Source: Aridibacter sp965216195 (GTDB taxonomy: Bacteria > Acidobacteriota > Blastocatellia > Pyrinomonadales > Pyrinomonadaceae). From it: 64,000 bases of DNA. Of this stretch, positions 7,961 through 15,871 are shown piece by piece. The stretch's first letter is position 1. Every line of letters starts with the position of its first letter. The notes beneath the pieces were generated by a model that worked only from the letters and a program-made list of their open reading frames with translations, made no database searches and was not told the DNA's origin. The DNA is taken from NCBI GenBank assembly GCA_965216195.1, contig OZ244151.1:3100001-3164000 (forward strand), given 5' to 3'. A program made the position numbers and the translations under genes.

Positions 7961-8709
7961 TGAACTACAAATTGCTTATACAATATGATGGCACAGATTT
8001 TCACGGTTGGCAGGTTCAGCCAAACCAACGTACCGTACAGGGCGAGCTCGAACGTGTTTTGTCGCTACTCGAGGATTCGGAAGTAAACGTCGCGGGCTCG
8101 GGACGTACGGACGCGGGTGTCCACGCCGAAGGGCAGGTAGCAAATGTAAAACTCAATAAAACCTTCAAGCCGCAGAAGCTTCGAGCAGCGATAAACGGAA
8201 ACCTAAGGAGCGATACACGTGTTTTGAAGGTTGAAGAGGTGGACGAAGATTTTCACGCGCGCTTTTCTGCAAAAGGAAAAACATATCTTTACCGGGTTAT
8301 CAATTCACCCGTAATATCCCCTTTCTGGGCAAGGTTTGCACACCACGACACACGTCCGCTCGACGTAGCAAAGATGAACGAAAAAGCTCGTTTCTTCCTC
8401 GGCGAACACGATTGGACGGCCTTTTCAAACGCTCAATCGGATTCGGAAAATAAGGTTCGCACGATCCATTCTTTTGATGTTGAATCGAGCTGGGATAAAC
8501 GCTCAGAAGCGCAGATGATTGAGTTTAAAATTTCGGGAAATGGTTTTTTACGCTACATGGTTCGCTCGATTGTCGGGACAATGCTTGAAGTAGGGCGCGG
8601 CGAACGCGACCCCGATACAATTCAGGCGGCAATCGTAAGCGGCGACCGCGAGCTGGCTGGTACGACGGCCCCGGCAAACGGATTGACGCTCCGCGAAGTT
8701 CAATACTAA
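7960..8709 (+). CDS. truA: tRNA pseudouridine(38-40) synthase TruA
   Basis: A 249-residue enzyme that isomerises uridines 38-40 in the tRNA anticodon arm. The start is placed at the ATG overlapping the pyrE stop because MNYKLLIQYDGTDFHGWQ is the standard TruA N-terminus; the longer frame would extend into pyrE. The catalytic aspartate motif GSGRTDAGVHAEGQV is complete, and SAKGKTYLYRV and GNGFLRYMVRSIVGTMLEVG are later landmarks. It is followed with no gap by a DUF952 gene. Confidence 0.96.
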   Translation: MNYKLLIQYDGTDFHGWQVQPNQRTVQGELERVLSLLEDSEVNVAGSGRTDAGVHAEGQVANVKLNKTFKPQKLRAAINGNLRSDTRVLKVEEVDEDFHARFSAKGKTYLYRVINSPVISPFWARFAHHDTRPLDVAKMNEKARFFLGEHDWTAFSNAQSDSENKVRTIHSFDVESSWDKRSEAQMIEFKISGNGFLRYMVRSIVGTMLEVGRGERDPDTIQAAIVSGDRELAGTTAPANGLTLREVQY

Positions 8710-9015
8710 ATGACTATTTACCACATCGTTTTGCCTGAAATCTGGAAAGAATTCGAGGGTGAAGAATTTTACGAAGCCGAGAGTTTGGAAAGCGAGGGAT
8801 TTATCCACTGCAGTTTTGCGCATCAGCTCGAAGATGTTTTAGAAAGATATTACTCGGGTGCTAAAAAGGTCTTGGTTTTAGAAATTGATTCCGAAAAACT
8901 CTCCTCAAAGCTTGTCAACGAGCCTTCAACAAATGAGGAGATTTACCCGCATATTTATGGAAAAATTGACATAAGTGCGGTAATAGGAATGGAGCTTAGG
9001 CAGCCTCGAAGCTGA
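8710..9015 (+). CDS. DUF952 domain-containing protein
   Basis: A 101-residue protein with the DUF952 pattern: IYHIVLPEIW at the start, SEGFIHCSFAHQ in the middle, VLEIDSEKL and EIYPHIYGKIDISAVI at the end. This family resembles a small ADP-ribosyltransferase-like fold and appears both alone and next to metabolic genes; its biochemical role is not established. The ATG follows the truA stop directly, so it is the last gene of the pyrE-truA-DUF952 operon. Its stop is adjacent to the stop of the convergent phosphatase gene. Confidence 0.85.
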   Translation: MTIYHIVLPEIWKEFEGEEFYEAESLESEGFIHCSFAHQLEDVLERYYSGAKKVLVLEIDSEKLSSKLVNEPSTNEEIYPHIYGKIDISAVIGMELRQPRS

Positions 9016-9573
9016 TCAATTCAGCGCATCATTTTCTATAAAATCTCGATGATAATCTCTGATGTAGTCCTTCATCCAAACCTGCCACCAACCAATGCCA
9101 AATTTCTTCGCTTCTTCGCTAGCTCTTTCCGGCGACCAACCTTCTTGCGTCATACGATAGATCGCGATTATCGTTCCCGTGCGATCTGCGCCGCGTTTGC
9201 AGTGAACAAAAACAGGATGATTTCTGGGATCAGTAATTTCCTTAAGAACCGTCTTAACTTCGTGATGTTTTGGTGCAAACCAGTTGTGCAAAGGTAGACT
9301 GATAAACTTCATACCAGCTGCCTCAGCCCATTCATCTTCGTTTTCGATCTCGTCACCTGATGTACGAAACAGGATAACGGTGTTAATCCCATGTGTTTCT
9401 TTTAGTGACTTTATTCCGTCTTTGGTTGGCTGTCCGCCGCGATAGAGGTTTTCGTTTACCTTGAAGAAATTTGGAAGATTTTCATCGAGCGTGATGTTTT
9501 CGCTTTTCGAGCAGGCACTGAAAATGAGAACGCTGACAAATAGAATTAACCTGATTCTGGAATTTTGGATCAT
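9016..9573 (-). CDS. Dual-specificity/tyrosine phosphatase-like lipoprotein
   Basis: A 185-residue protein. An N-terminal hydrophobic stretch ends in IFSAC, a lipobox, so it is probably a lipoprotein anchored outside the cytoplasm. The phosphatase P-loop is VHCKRGADRTGT (C-x5-R-T/S form), and an upstream aspartate-containing loop lies in ISLPLHNW. LYRGGQPTKDGI near the start is typical of DSP/DUF442-like phosphatases in bacteria. The substrate is unknown; an extracytoplasmic location makes phosphorylated glycans, lipids or inositol phosphates as plausible as phosphoproteins. It overlaps no other gene. Confidence 0.85.
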   Translation of the reverse strand: MIQNSRIRLILFVSVLIFSACSKSENITLDENLPNFFKVNENLYRGGQPTKDGIKSLKETHGINTVILFRTSGDEIENEDEWAEAAGMKFISLPLHNWFAPKHHEVKTVLKEITDPRNHPVFVHCKRGADRTGTIIAIYRMTQEGWSPERASEEAKKFGIGWWQVWMKDYIRDYHRDFIENDALN

Positions 9574-9642
9574 CTTTTCGTTAAACCAAAAGAAACGTCG
9601 GTTTAATCCTTTTCTGAGTCCACAAAGTGAACAGATACAATC

Positions 9643-9817
9643 GCGTCGGGAGCGTCCCGACGCAAGTTTTTAGCCACGTGCTTTAGCGCGTGGATTGCAG
9701 AAAAAATATACTTCCTCAGCCCGTTTAAACGGGCTTGTGGCTTAAGCCGTTTTTAGTAAGGACGTTAAAACGCCCTACCCAAAATTTCGGCATTTGACCA
9801 CGCCGTGTACGACGTGG
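9643..9817. repeat. Multi-hairpin repeat cassette A
   Basis: This gene-free stretch (9574-9934) holds a row of short palindromes. They are a 9-bp stem with a 3-base loop at 9643-9663, CCACGTGCTTTAGCGCGTGG at 9674-9693, AGCCCGTTTAAACGGGCT at 9718-9735, GGCTTAAGCC at 9739-9748, GGACGTTAAAACGCCC at 9760-9775 and CCACGCCGTGTACGACGTGG at 9798-9817. The last five recur in the same order at 19305-19449 with paired substitutions in the stems. This looks like a dispersed, structured element, not chance. Confidence 0.85.
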
Positions 9818-9934
9818 CTAAGCCGCACCTCCGATTCTTGAGAAGACGTAAAAACAACGACGATAACGAATTTGACACCTACAATCGGTATAACGAACGA
9901 TAGTGAGCCTGCCAGCAGCCGCTCCAACCAAGAG

Positions 9935-11224
9935 TCAGTGCTGTTCGCTATCGCTCACTATACTGATCGCTTCTTTAATCGAAACGGTTTCCTGATCGCC
10001 TGTTTTCATATCCTTGAGCGTAACCTTATTTTCAGCAATTTCACTTTCACCCAAAACGCATACGAAAGACGCGTTTATCTGATCTGCATATTTAAACTGT
10101 TTGCCGAGTTTGTCGGCTTGCGGATAAACAGTTACGCGCAAACCTTTGTCGCGGAGCTCACCAGCGAGTTTGAGAGATTCTGAAGCGGTCTCTTCGTTCC
10201 AAATGGTTACTAGAACGTCCGCTGCGTTTGTTTTAAGATCATCTGGAAACATCCCGCGCTCCTCCATTATGTAAAGAATGCGTTCGAGCCCAAGCGAAAT
10301 TCCAACAGCAGGAATTTCCTCTTTTCCAAACATCCCTATTAAGCCGTCATAGCGTCCGCCGCCCGCTAAGCTTCCCTGAAAATCGCCGTTTGTTAAAACA
10401 ATTTCGAAGATTGCTCCGGTGTAATAGGAGAGTCCGCGGGCAAGCGATGCATCAAACCTGACGTTTGGTGCCAGCTCATTCAATTCAAGCAATTCCTCCG
10501 GAACCGTTTTTGAATCAACTAATTCAAGAAACTTACCAACTGCGGACTCATCGACACCCCTTTTCGACAATTCATTTCGAACACCTTCCGCTCCAACCTT
10601 GTCCAATTTATCTAGACCAACGAGCGCATCTGAAGTCTGTTCTTCAGGGATTCCTGCTTCTTCTACCAGTTTGGTTAGTGTAGCTCTGTGATTAGTTCTA
10701 ATCGTGAAATCACTAAAACCCAGCGTCCCTAAAACCTCACTCACAGCCGAAAGTAGCTCAGCCTCAACTACCATCGACTTCGAACCAATTACATCGACAT
10801 CGCATTGATAAAACTCTCGGTAACGTCCCTTCGCAGGTCGGTCGGCACGCCATACGGGTTGGATTTGATAGCGTTTGAAAAATTTTGGGAGTTCGTTGCG
10901 ATAATTCGCAAACACTCGTGCGAGCGGAACCGTAAGATCATAGCGCAGCGCGAGATCAGCGAGGTCGTTTTCCTTCACATCGTCTTCGCGCCCGAGCTGT
11001 TTCTTAAGTTTCTCGCCGCGTTTGAGGATTTTGTACATCAGTTGGTCGCCTTCTTCGCCGTACTTGTTTGTAAGAGTGGAAAGATTTTCTATCGAAGGCG
11101 TTTCGAGCGGCTCAAACCCGAATTTTTCGTAGACGGACTTTATAACGCCGATTACGTATTCACGCTTGCGAACCTGGTCAGGTAAAAAATCGCGCATTCC
11201 GCGCGCTGGATTCGTATTGCTCAT
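9935..11224 (-). CDS. hisS: Histidine--tRNA ligase
   Basis: A 429-residue class II aminoacyl-tRNA synthetase. The N-terminus ARGMRDFLPDQ is the classic HisRS start. ALRYDLTVPLARVFA belongs to the motif 2 region, with FYQCDVDVIG following. LARGLSYYTGAIFEI is the histidine-A-type motif, AGGGRYDGLIGMFG the second histidine motif, and VGISLGLERI motif 3. A C-terminal anticodon-binding domain (about residues 330-420) follows. The last codons run into a local GATAGTGAGC-type repeat shared with 9898-9907, which may have altered the extreme C-terminus. Confidence 0.97.
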   Translation of the reverse strand: MSNTNPARGMRDFLPDQVRKREYVIGVIKSVYEKFGFEPLETPSIENLSTLTNKYGEEGDQLMYKILKRGEKLKKQLGREDDVKENDLADLALRYDLTVPLARVFANYRNELPKFFKRYQIQPVWRADRPAKGRYREFYQCDVDVIGSKSMVVEAELLSAVSEVLGTLGFSDFTIRTNHRATLTKLVEEAGIPEEQTSDALVGLDKLDKVGAEGVRNELSKRGVDESAVGKFLELVDSKTVPEELLELNELAPNVRFDASLARGLSYYTGAIFEIVLTNGDFQGSLAGGGRYDGLIGMFGKEEIPAVGISLGLERILYIMEERGMFPDDLKTNAADVLVTIWNEETASESLKLAGELRDKGLRVTVYPQADKLGKQFKYADQINASFVCVLGESEIAENKVTLKDMKTGDQETVSIKEAISIVSDSEQH

Positions 11225-11238
11225 AGGAAAAAAGATTA

Positions 11239-11354
11239 GCCACAGAGAACACAGAGAGATTTTTCGTTTTTACTAAGAGACTCGAAAATTTTCAAAACAG
11301 ATCTTTATGTTAGTGAAACCCTAAAACCTCCGTGCACTCTGTGTCCTCTGTGGC
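11239..11354. repeat. Inverted repeat of the GCCACAGAGAACACAGAG word
   Basis: Arms at 11239-11256 and 11337-11354 are reverse complements at 17 of 18 positions, separated by about 80 bases. They fill most of the gap between hisS and the Kef-like antiporter, both on the minus strand. No coding potential or typical terminator is seen. Confidence 0.75.
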
Positions 11355-11373
11355 AAAAACTTATTTTACACGT

Positions 11374-13254
11374 TTAACTCTCACCCGCGCCAAAACCCTT
11401 CACCAACGGCTCGCTGTCCCAGGCGTGATCGACCTCGTGACTTCCTTCTTCTCTGTCGCGCTTCATAACCTCTTCCTGGTATTGAATTCGTGCGCGTGCC
11501 TCCGAAAGATAGGTTTCGTTGTCATGCCGATGTTCCGCGAGTTCCCACATTGCAGCCTCATCTTCTTTTAAAAATGTAAGCCCGGCGCGGCGCGATGAAT
11601 AGGCTCGTGCTCCGAGTTTCTTTAATGTATCTACGCCAACGCGCACAGAAGTATCAAGACTGTCGCGATATATATTTTTTAAGCCCATCTCTACAAATTC
11701 ATACGCGTCAAAACGATTTTGCGCGCGCATCATAATCTCCAGATGCGGATAAAATTTCTCGAGCGTCTCGACGAGAAGAAAATTTTCCTCGGGATCCGTA
11801 ATTGTCGAAATAAAAATCTTCGCTTCATCGGCTCCTGCCGAGAGAAGAAAATCTGCCCGTGTGGCGTCCCCGTAAAACACCTTAAAACCAAGCTTTCTCA
11901 AAAGGTTTACCTGATCGGGATCGTTATCAATAAAGGTTGCTTCGATGCCGTTTGCTCTCAGGAAACGCCCGACAGTGCTCCCAAAATGCCCGAATCCGGC
12001 GATGATTACTTCGTTTCTGTCATCGACTACATCCATCTCGGGCTCCTCCTCATCAGTTTCATCACAAAGGCGCGGCTGTATAAGTTTTTCGTCGATAATG
12101 AAAAGCAGCGGCGTAATTGTCATGCTCAAAGCAACGATCGCCATACCGATACTTAAAGTCTCCTGCTGAAGAATTCCGATTTTGTTTACAAAGGAAAAAA
12201 TTACGAAACCGAATTCCCCAGCCTGCGCCAAGGCAAAGGCAAATAGAAAGTTTTGGCTTAACGAGAGTTTGAAAATCCGACCAATCGTAAATAAAACGAT
12301 GAACTTTACGGCCATTAGCGCAAGCGTAAGCGAAACAATCAAAACTGGATTTTCAGCGATAAGCCGGAAATCTATTGAAGCTCCTACTGCGATAAAAAAC
12401 AGACCCAAAAGCAATCCCTTTATCGGATCGAGATCGCTTTCGAGTTGGTGACTATATTCGCTATTGGCTAAGATTACGCCCGCAAGAAAAGTGCCGAGAG
12501 CAGCACTTAAACCTACTAGCTGCATCAGAAAGGCGATCGATACCACGATGAGGAGAGCCGTTGCCATAAAGAGCTCGCGAACGCGGCTGCGAGCAATCAC
12601 ACGTAAACATGGCACAACAGCAAATCTTCCAACAAGAATAACGGCCGCCACAGCTCCAAGCACCGCGAGCGTTTGCATGCCCATCGGCAAATCCTTAAGA
12701 ATCGTCTTATCTTCTGTGGCAATTGTTGTGACGGCGAGAAGCGGCAGAATCGCCAAGATTGGAATGACGGCAATATCCTGAAAAAGTAAAACGCTAAAAG
12801 AGTTCTGTCCGCCTTCGCTCCGCATCAGCCCTTTTTCGTTTAAGGTTTGAAGCACGATCGCCGTCGACGAGAGAGACAGGGCAAGAGCGACAACGAGCGC
12901 ACTCTGCCAAATCAGACCGAGAATCAAGCCAACCCCAAAAATGATCAAGGATGTAAAAACCACCTGCGACATCCCTACGCCGAGGATTTGTTTGCGCAAT
13001 CGCCAAAGTTTTTGCGGTTCGAGTTCTAAACCGACGAGAAATAGCATTATGACAACGCCAAACTCGGCGAAGTGCATGATGTCTTCACCTTCCTCGCCGA
13101 CGAATCCAATTACAAACGGGCCGATCAACATTCCCGCGATCAGATAACCAAGAACCGAACCAAGGCCGAGCCTTTTAGCAATCGGCACACAAACCACCGC
13201 CGCTGCCAGAAAGACAGTCGATTGTAAAAGGAAATTTGACCCTTCAGCTGCCAT
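11374..13254 (-). CDS. Kef-type monovalent cation:proton antiporter with TrkA-N domain (CPA2)
   Basis: A 626-residue membrane protein. About twelve hydrophobic segments fill residues 5-390, including GYLIAGMLIGPFVIG and the ALSLSSTAIVLQ region typical of the Na+/H+ exchanger fold. A cytoplasmic TrkA-N (RCK) domain follows at about 405-525: VIIAGFGHFGSTVGRFL is its nucleotide-binding motif and YGDATRADFL a later landmark. KefB/KefC proteins are glutathione-gated K+ efflux systems that acidify the cytoplasm under electrophile stress. Just upstream on the same strand is a KefF-like flavoprotein, the classic ancillary subunit, which supports this class. Glutathione gating cannot be inferred here. 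Confidence 0.85.
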   Translation of the reverse strand: MAAEGSNFLLQSTVFLAAAVVCVPIAKRLGLGSVLGYLIAGMLIGPFVIGFVGEEGEDIMHFAEFGVVIMLFLVGLELEPQKLWRLRKQILGVGMSQVVFTSLIIFGVGLILGLIWQSALVVALALSLSSTAIVLQTLNEKGLMRSEGGQNSFSVLLFQDIAVIPILAILPLLAVTTIATEDKTILKDLPMGMQTLAVLGAVAAVILVGRFAVVPCLRVIARSRVRELFMATALLIVVSIAFLMQLVGLSAALGTFLAGVILANSEYSHQLESDLDPIKGLLLGLFFIAVGASIDFRLIAENPVLIVSLTLALMAVKFIVLFTIGRIFKLSLSQNFLFAFALAQAGEFGFVIFSFVNKIGILQQETLSIGMAIVALSMTITPLLFIIDEKLIQPRLCDETDEEEPEMDVVDDRNEVIIAGFGHFGSTVGRFLRANGIEATFIDNDPDQVNLLRKLGFKVFYGDATRADFLLSAGADEAKIFISTITDPEENFLLVETLEKFYPHLEIMMRAQNRFDAYEFVEMGLKNIYRDSLDTSVRVGVDTLKKLGARAYSSRRAGLTFLKEDEAAMWELAEHRHDNETYLSEARARIQYQEEVMKRDREEGSHEVDHAWDSEPLVKGFGAGES

Positions 13255-13263
13255 AAAAGTTAA

Positions 13264-13339
13264 TTCAGAGTTTAGAGTTCAAAGTTCAAGGTAAAAAAAA
13301 TCACCCGACTCTAACCTTGAACCCTAGACTCTGAACTCT
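13264..13339. repeat. Imperfect inverted repeat of GAGTTCAGAGTTCAAGGT words
   Basis: Arms at 13264-13292 (TTCAGAGTTTAGAGTTCAAA and following bases) and 13314-13339 are imperfect reverse complements around a 21-base AT-rich loop. The hairpin lies between the KefF-like and Kef-like genes and overlaps neither, so it could modulate read-through between the subunit genes. Confidence 0.7.
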
Positions 13340-13924
13340 TCAGAGAATTTCATTCAAATACTTTGCCGATTTCGCTCTCTCGAAATCAAAATCGCCTTCG
13401 CTCAGAGCTTCCAACAGACGCCGGTAATTTGTTGCTGCCAGCTCAAGCCTTTTGTCACTCAACGTATGAGTTCCCATCACCGTAAAAGGTGGTAGATAAT
13501 TCATCAAACAAAGATTCGCAGTCTGCTCAAACGGCTGCATAAATTGATTTATCGAATATTTATTATATCCCTGTTCGGTATAAGCGTCCTCGTTTCCGCC
13601 TGCGGTTATAACGTTAAAAATTATTTTGTCCTTCAAGGCTTCACCGCCTGTACCATATGCCCAACCGTATTCAAGCGTCATATCGATCCACTGTTTCAGA
13701 AGCGGCGGCGCTGAATACCAATAAAAAGGATGGTGCAAAATGATTATATCGTGCTTCTCAACAAGAGACTTTTCGTGTTCGATATCTACATTAAAGTCGG
13801 GATAAACTTCGTAGAGATCGCGGAAAGTGATGTTCTCCTGCGCGGGTATCGCCTTGATCAAACGAGCATTTATTCTCGAATTCTCAAGTCTCGGGTGTGC
13901 AAAAAGTATCAAAATCTTACGCAT
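13340..13924 (-). CDS. NAD(P)H oxidoreductase of the KefF/KefG/NQO1 type
   Basis: A 194-residue flavodoxin-fold protein. KILILFAHPRLENSRINARL is the FMN/FAD phosphate-binding start, and IILHHPFYWYSAPPLLKQWID is the quinone-reductase signature that also marks KefF and KefG. Family members reduce quinones with NAD(P)H. KefF and KefG also activate their cognate Kef antiporter. The adjacent downstream CPA2 antiporter matches the E. coli kefF-kefC order, so an ancillary-subunit role is the best inference. An imperfect inverted repeat separates the two genes. Confidence 0.85.
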   Translation of the reverse strand: MRKILILFAHPRLENSRINARLIKAIPAQENITFRDLYEVYPDFNVDIEHEKSLVEKHDIIILHHPFYWYSAPPLLKQWIDMTLEYGWAYGTGGEALKDKIIFNVITAGGNEDAYTEQGYNKYSINQFMQPFEQTANLCLMNYLPPFTVMGTHTLSDKRLELAATNYRRLLEALSEGDFDFERAKSAKYLNEIL

Positions 13925-13982
13925 AACCTACTCAGTGTTGGCAGCCTGACCATGTGGAACGGCTTTATGGCTCCTATCTTTC

Positions 13983-14495
13983 TTAATCCCTATATATCTC
14001 GTTCAGTTCTACATATCCCCGCCAAAATTTTTCGAGATCTTTTACTTCATCATTAGACAATTCCCGTTTTATTCTTCCGGGATTTCCCATCACGAGCGAT
14101 CTTTCAGGAATCTGCGTCCGTGGTGTGACAACGGCTCCGGCAGCGATTAGCGAGTTTTTTCCAATTCGAGAGCCGTCGAGAATTATAGAACCCATTCCTA
14201 TCAGACAGCCTTTTTCAATATGGCATGCGTGAATCGTTGCGGCATGTCCGACCGTTACCTCTTTCTCGATTATCGTAGGAAAATCACCGCCGATCTCTGC
14301 CACGTGAATGATCGTGCCATCCTGAATGTTCGTTCTTTCGCCGATTCTTATGAAATTTACGTCGCCGCGGATCACGCAGCCATACCAAACGCTCGCGTCT
14401 TTTTCGATTTCAACGTCGCCTATGATTACGGCGTTTTCAGCCACGAAAACACTCTCGTGAATTTTTGGTGTCTTGTCTTGAAAATCTCTTATCAT
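13983..14495 (-). CDS. Gamma-class carbonic anhydrase family protein
   Basis: A 170-residue left-handed beta-helix protein. The hexapeptide-repeat region contains the gamma-CA metal-ligand histidines: one in DGTIIHVAEI and two in VGHAATIHACHI. AGAVVTPRTQIPERSLVMGNP is the usual last turn. The family hydrates CO2 reversibly or has other acyltransferase-like roles. The start is placed at the ATG overlapping the nhaD stop by 4 bases; a longer frame (to 14684) only translates nhaD in the wrong frame. Coupling with NhaD suggests a shared role in pH or bicarbonate balance. Confidence 0.88.
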   Translation of the reverse strand: MIRDFQDKTPKIHESVFVAENAVIIGDVEIEKDASVWYGCVIRGDVNFIRIGERTNIQDGTIIHVAEIGGDFPTIIEKEVTVGHAATIHACHIEKGCLIGMGSIILDGSRIGKNSLIAAGAVVTPRTQIPERSLVMGNPGRIKRELSNDEVKDLEKFWRGYVELNEIYRD

Positions 14496-15862
14496 GCTAT
14501 AAACGGGAACAGCAGCAAAAATGTAAATGCGCCGCCAATAAAACCAAGCGCGGCGAGCCAGGTGATCCTTTTCAGGTACCAACCAAAATCCATATTCTCC
14601 ATGCCCATCGCGGTTACGCCAGCCGCGGAACCGATGATCAACATACTTCCTCCAGTGCCTGCACAGTACGCAATAAAATGCCACAGTTTTGAATCAATCG
14701 CTTCCGTATACATCGCCATCGAACCTGCCACGAGCGGAACATTATCGATTATCGCAGAAAATATTCCTAGAATAATCACTACCAAGTCCTGATACGGAAC
14801 TATTGCTTCTACAATTTCAGCAAAATAACGAAGCGTGCCGACCTCTTTGCCGTCGATTAATCCGTAAACGGTCGTTTCAAGCGCAGCCACCGACATTAAG
14901 ATTCCTAAGAAAAACAAAATACTCGTCATTTCAATGTGCCTGAGCGCGCGTTTCGCTGAATAAACCTGTCTTTCTGAACGCGAAAGATGCTCCTTCGGAC
15001 GTATGTATCCCGATACCAACCACACTACGCCCAAACCGAGCATCATTCCTAAATAAGGCGGAAGGTGTGTGATTGTCTTAAAAATCGGCACAAAAACAAT
15101 CGCGCCGATGCCGAGAAAAAGCATTTTCTTGCTGCTCAGGAGCGTCTGAGCTTCGGTGTCCTCGTTGGTTTTGAAATCCTTAAACCCGCGAAACGGTTTT
15201 AGATACGAGGCAATCGCAAACGGAACGAGAAAACATACGAACGAAGGAATAAGCAAGTATTTCACCAAACCGATTGCCGTTACTTTATCCGAAATCCAAA
15301 GCATCGTGGTCGTGACATCACCGATCGGCGACCACGCTCCACCAGCGTTTGCCGCAATAATCGCCATTCCTACAAACCACCAACGCCTTTCATCATCGGT
15401 AACCAAAAGCCTGAGCAGCGTGACAATTACGATTGTTGCGGTAAGGTTATCAATCGTTGCAGAAAGAAAAAACGCAAGAACTCCAACGACCCACAGCAAT
15501 CTTTTTCTGCTTTTTGTTTCGACAAATCCGCGCACTACTGAAAAGCCACGATGTAAATCAATCAACTCGACGATCGTCATCGCACAAATCAGAAAGATCA
15601 GGATCTCGGCGGTTTTTGCGAGGTGGTGAAGGAGTGCATTCTTAAAACCATCCTCAGCTTCTGCACCGTTCACCAGAAAATCGTGGCTGTGATGATGGGC
15701 ATCAACGATGGTAAACCAGCCGTTGTAAAACCCAATCGCAACGAGCGCCCAAAGCACTGCGGCCATAATCAACGCCGTTACCGTTTTATCCAGACGCAAA
15801 GGGTGCTCAAGGGTAATTAAGATATACCCGATTGTAAAAATTACAATTAGTACGACTTCCAT
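14492..15862 (-). CDS. nhaD: Sodium:proton antiporter, NhaD family
   Basis: A 456-residue protein with about eleven to thirteen membrane segments. Landmarks of the NhaD/ArsB-like ion-transporter superfamily are SATIDNLTATIVIVTLL (about residues 133-149), ANAGGAWSPIGDVTTTMLW and FSAIIDNVPLVAGSMAMY, and the C-terminal half has GTGGSMLIIGSAAG. NhaD exchanges cytoplasmic Na+ or Li+ for protons at alkaline pH. The stop overlaps the gamma-carbonic-anhydrase start (ATGA), so the two are translationally coupled. It lies 9 bases after the secreted amidohydrolase gene on the same strand, so that gene may share its transcript. Confidence 0.9.
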   Translation of the reverse strand: MEVVLIVIFTIGYILITLEHPLRLDKTVTALIMAAVLWALVAIGFYNGWFTIVDAHHHSHDFLVNGAEAEDGFKNALLHHLAKTAEILIFLICAMTIVELIDLHRGFSVVRGFVETKSRKRLLWVVGVLAFFLSATIDNLTATIVIVTLLRLLVTDDERRWWFVGMAIIAANAGGAWSPIGDVTTTMLWISDKVTAIGLVKYLLIPSFVCFLVPFAIASYLKPFRGFKDFKTNEDTEAQTLLSSKKMLFLGIGAIVFVPIFKTITHLPPYLGMMLGLGVVWLVSGYIRPKEHLSRSERQVYSAKRALRHIEMTSILFFLGILMSVAALETTVYGLIDGKEVGTLRYFAEIVEAIVPYQDLVVIILGIFSAIIDNVPLVAGSMAMYTEAIDSKLWHFIAYCAGTGGSMLIIGSAAGVTAMGMENMDFGWYLKRITWLAALGFIGGAFTFLLLFPFIA

Positions 15863-15871
15863 AATTTGCTT

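Noticed and set aside
14496..14684. N-terminal extension of the gamma carbonic anhydrase
   Set aside because: It is nhaD sequence read in another frame; the ATG overlapping the nhaD stop gives a normal-length protein.
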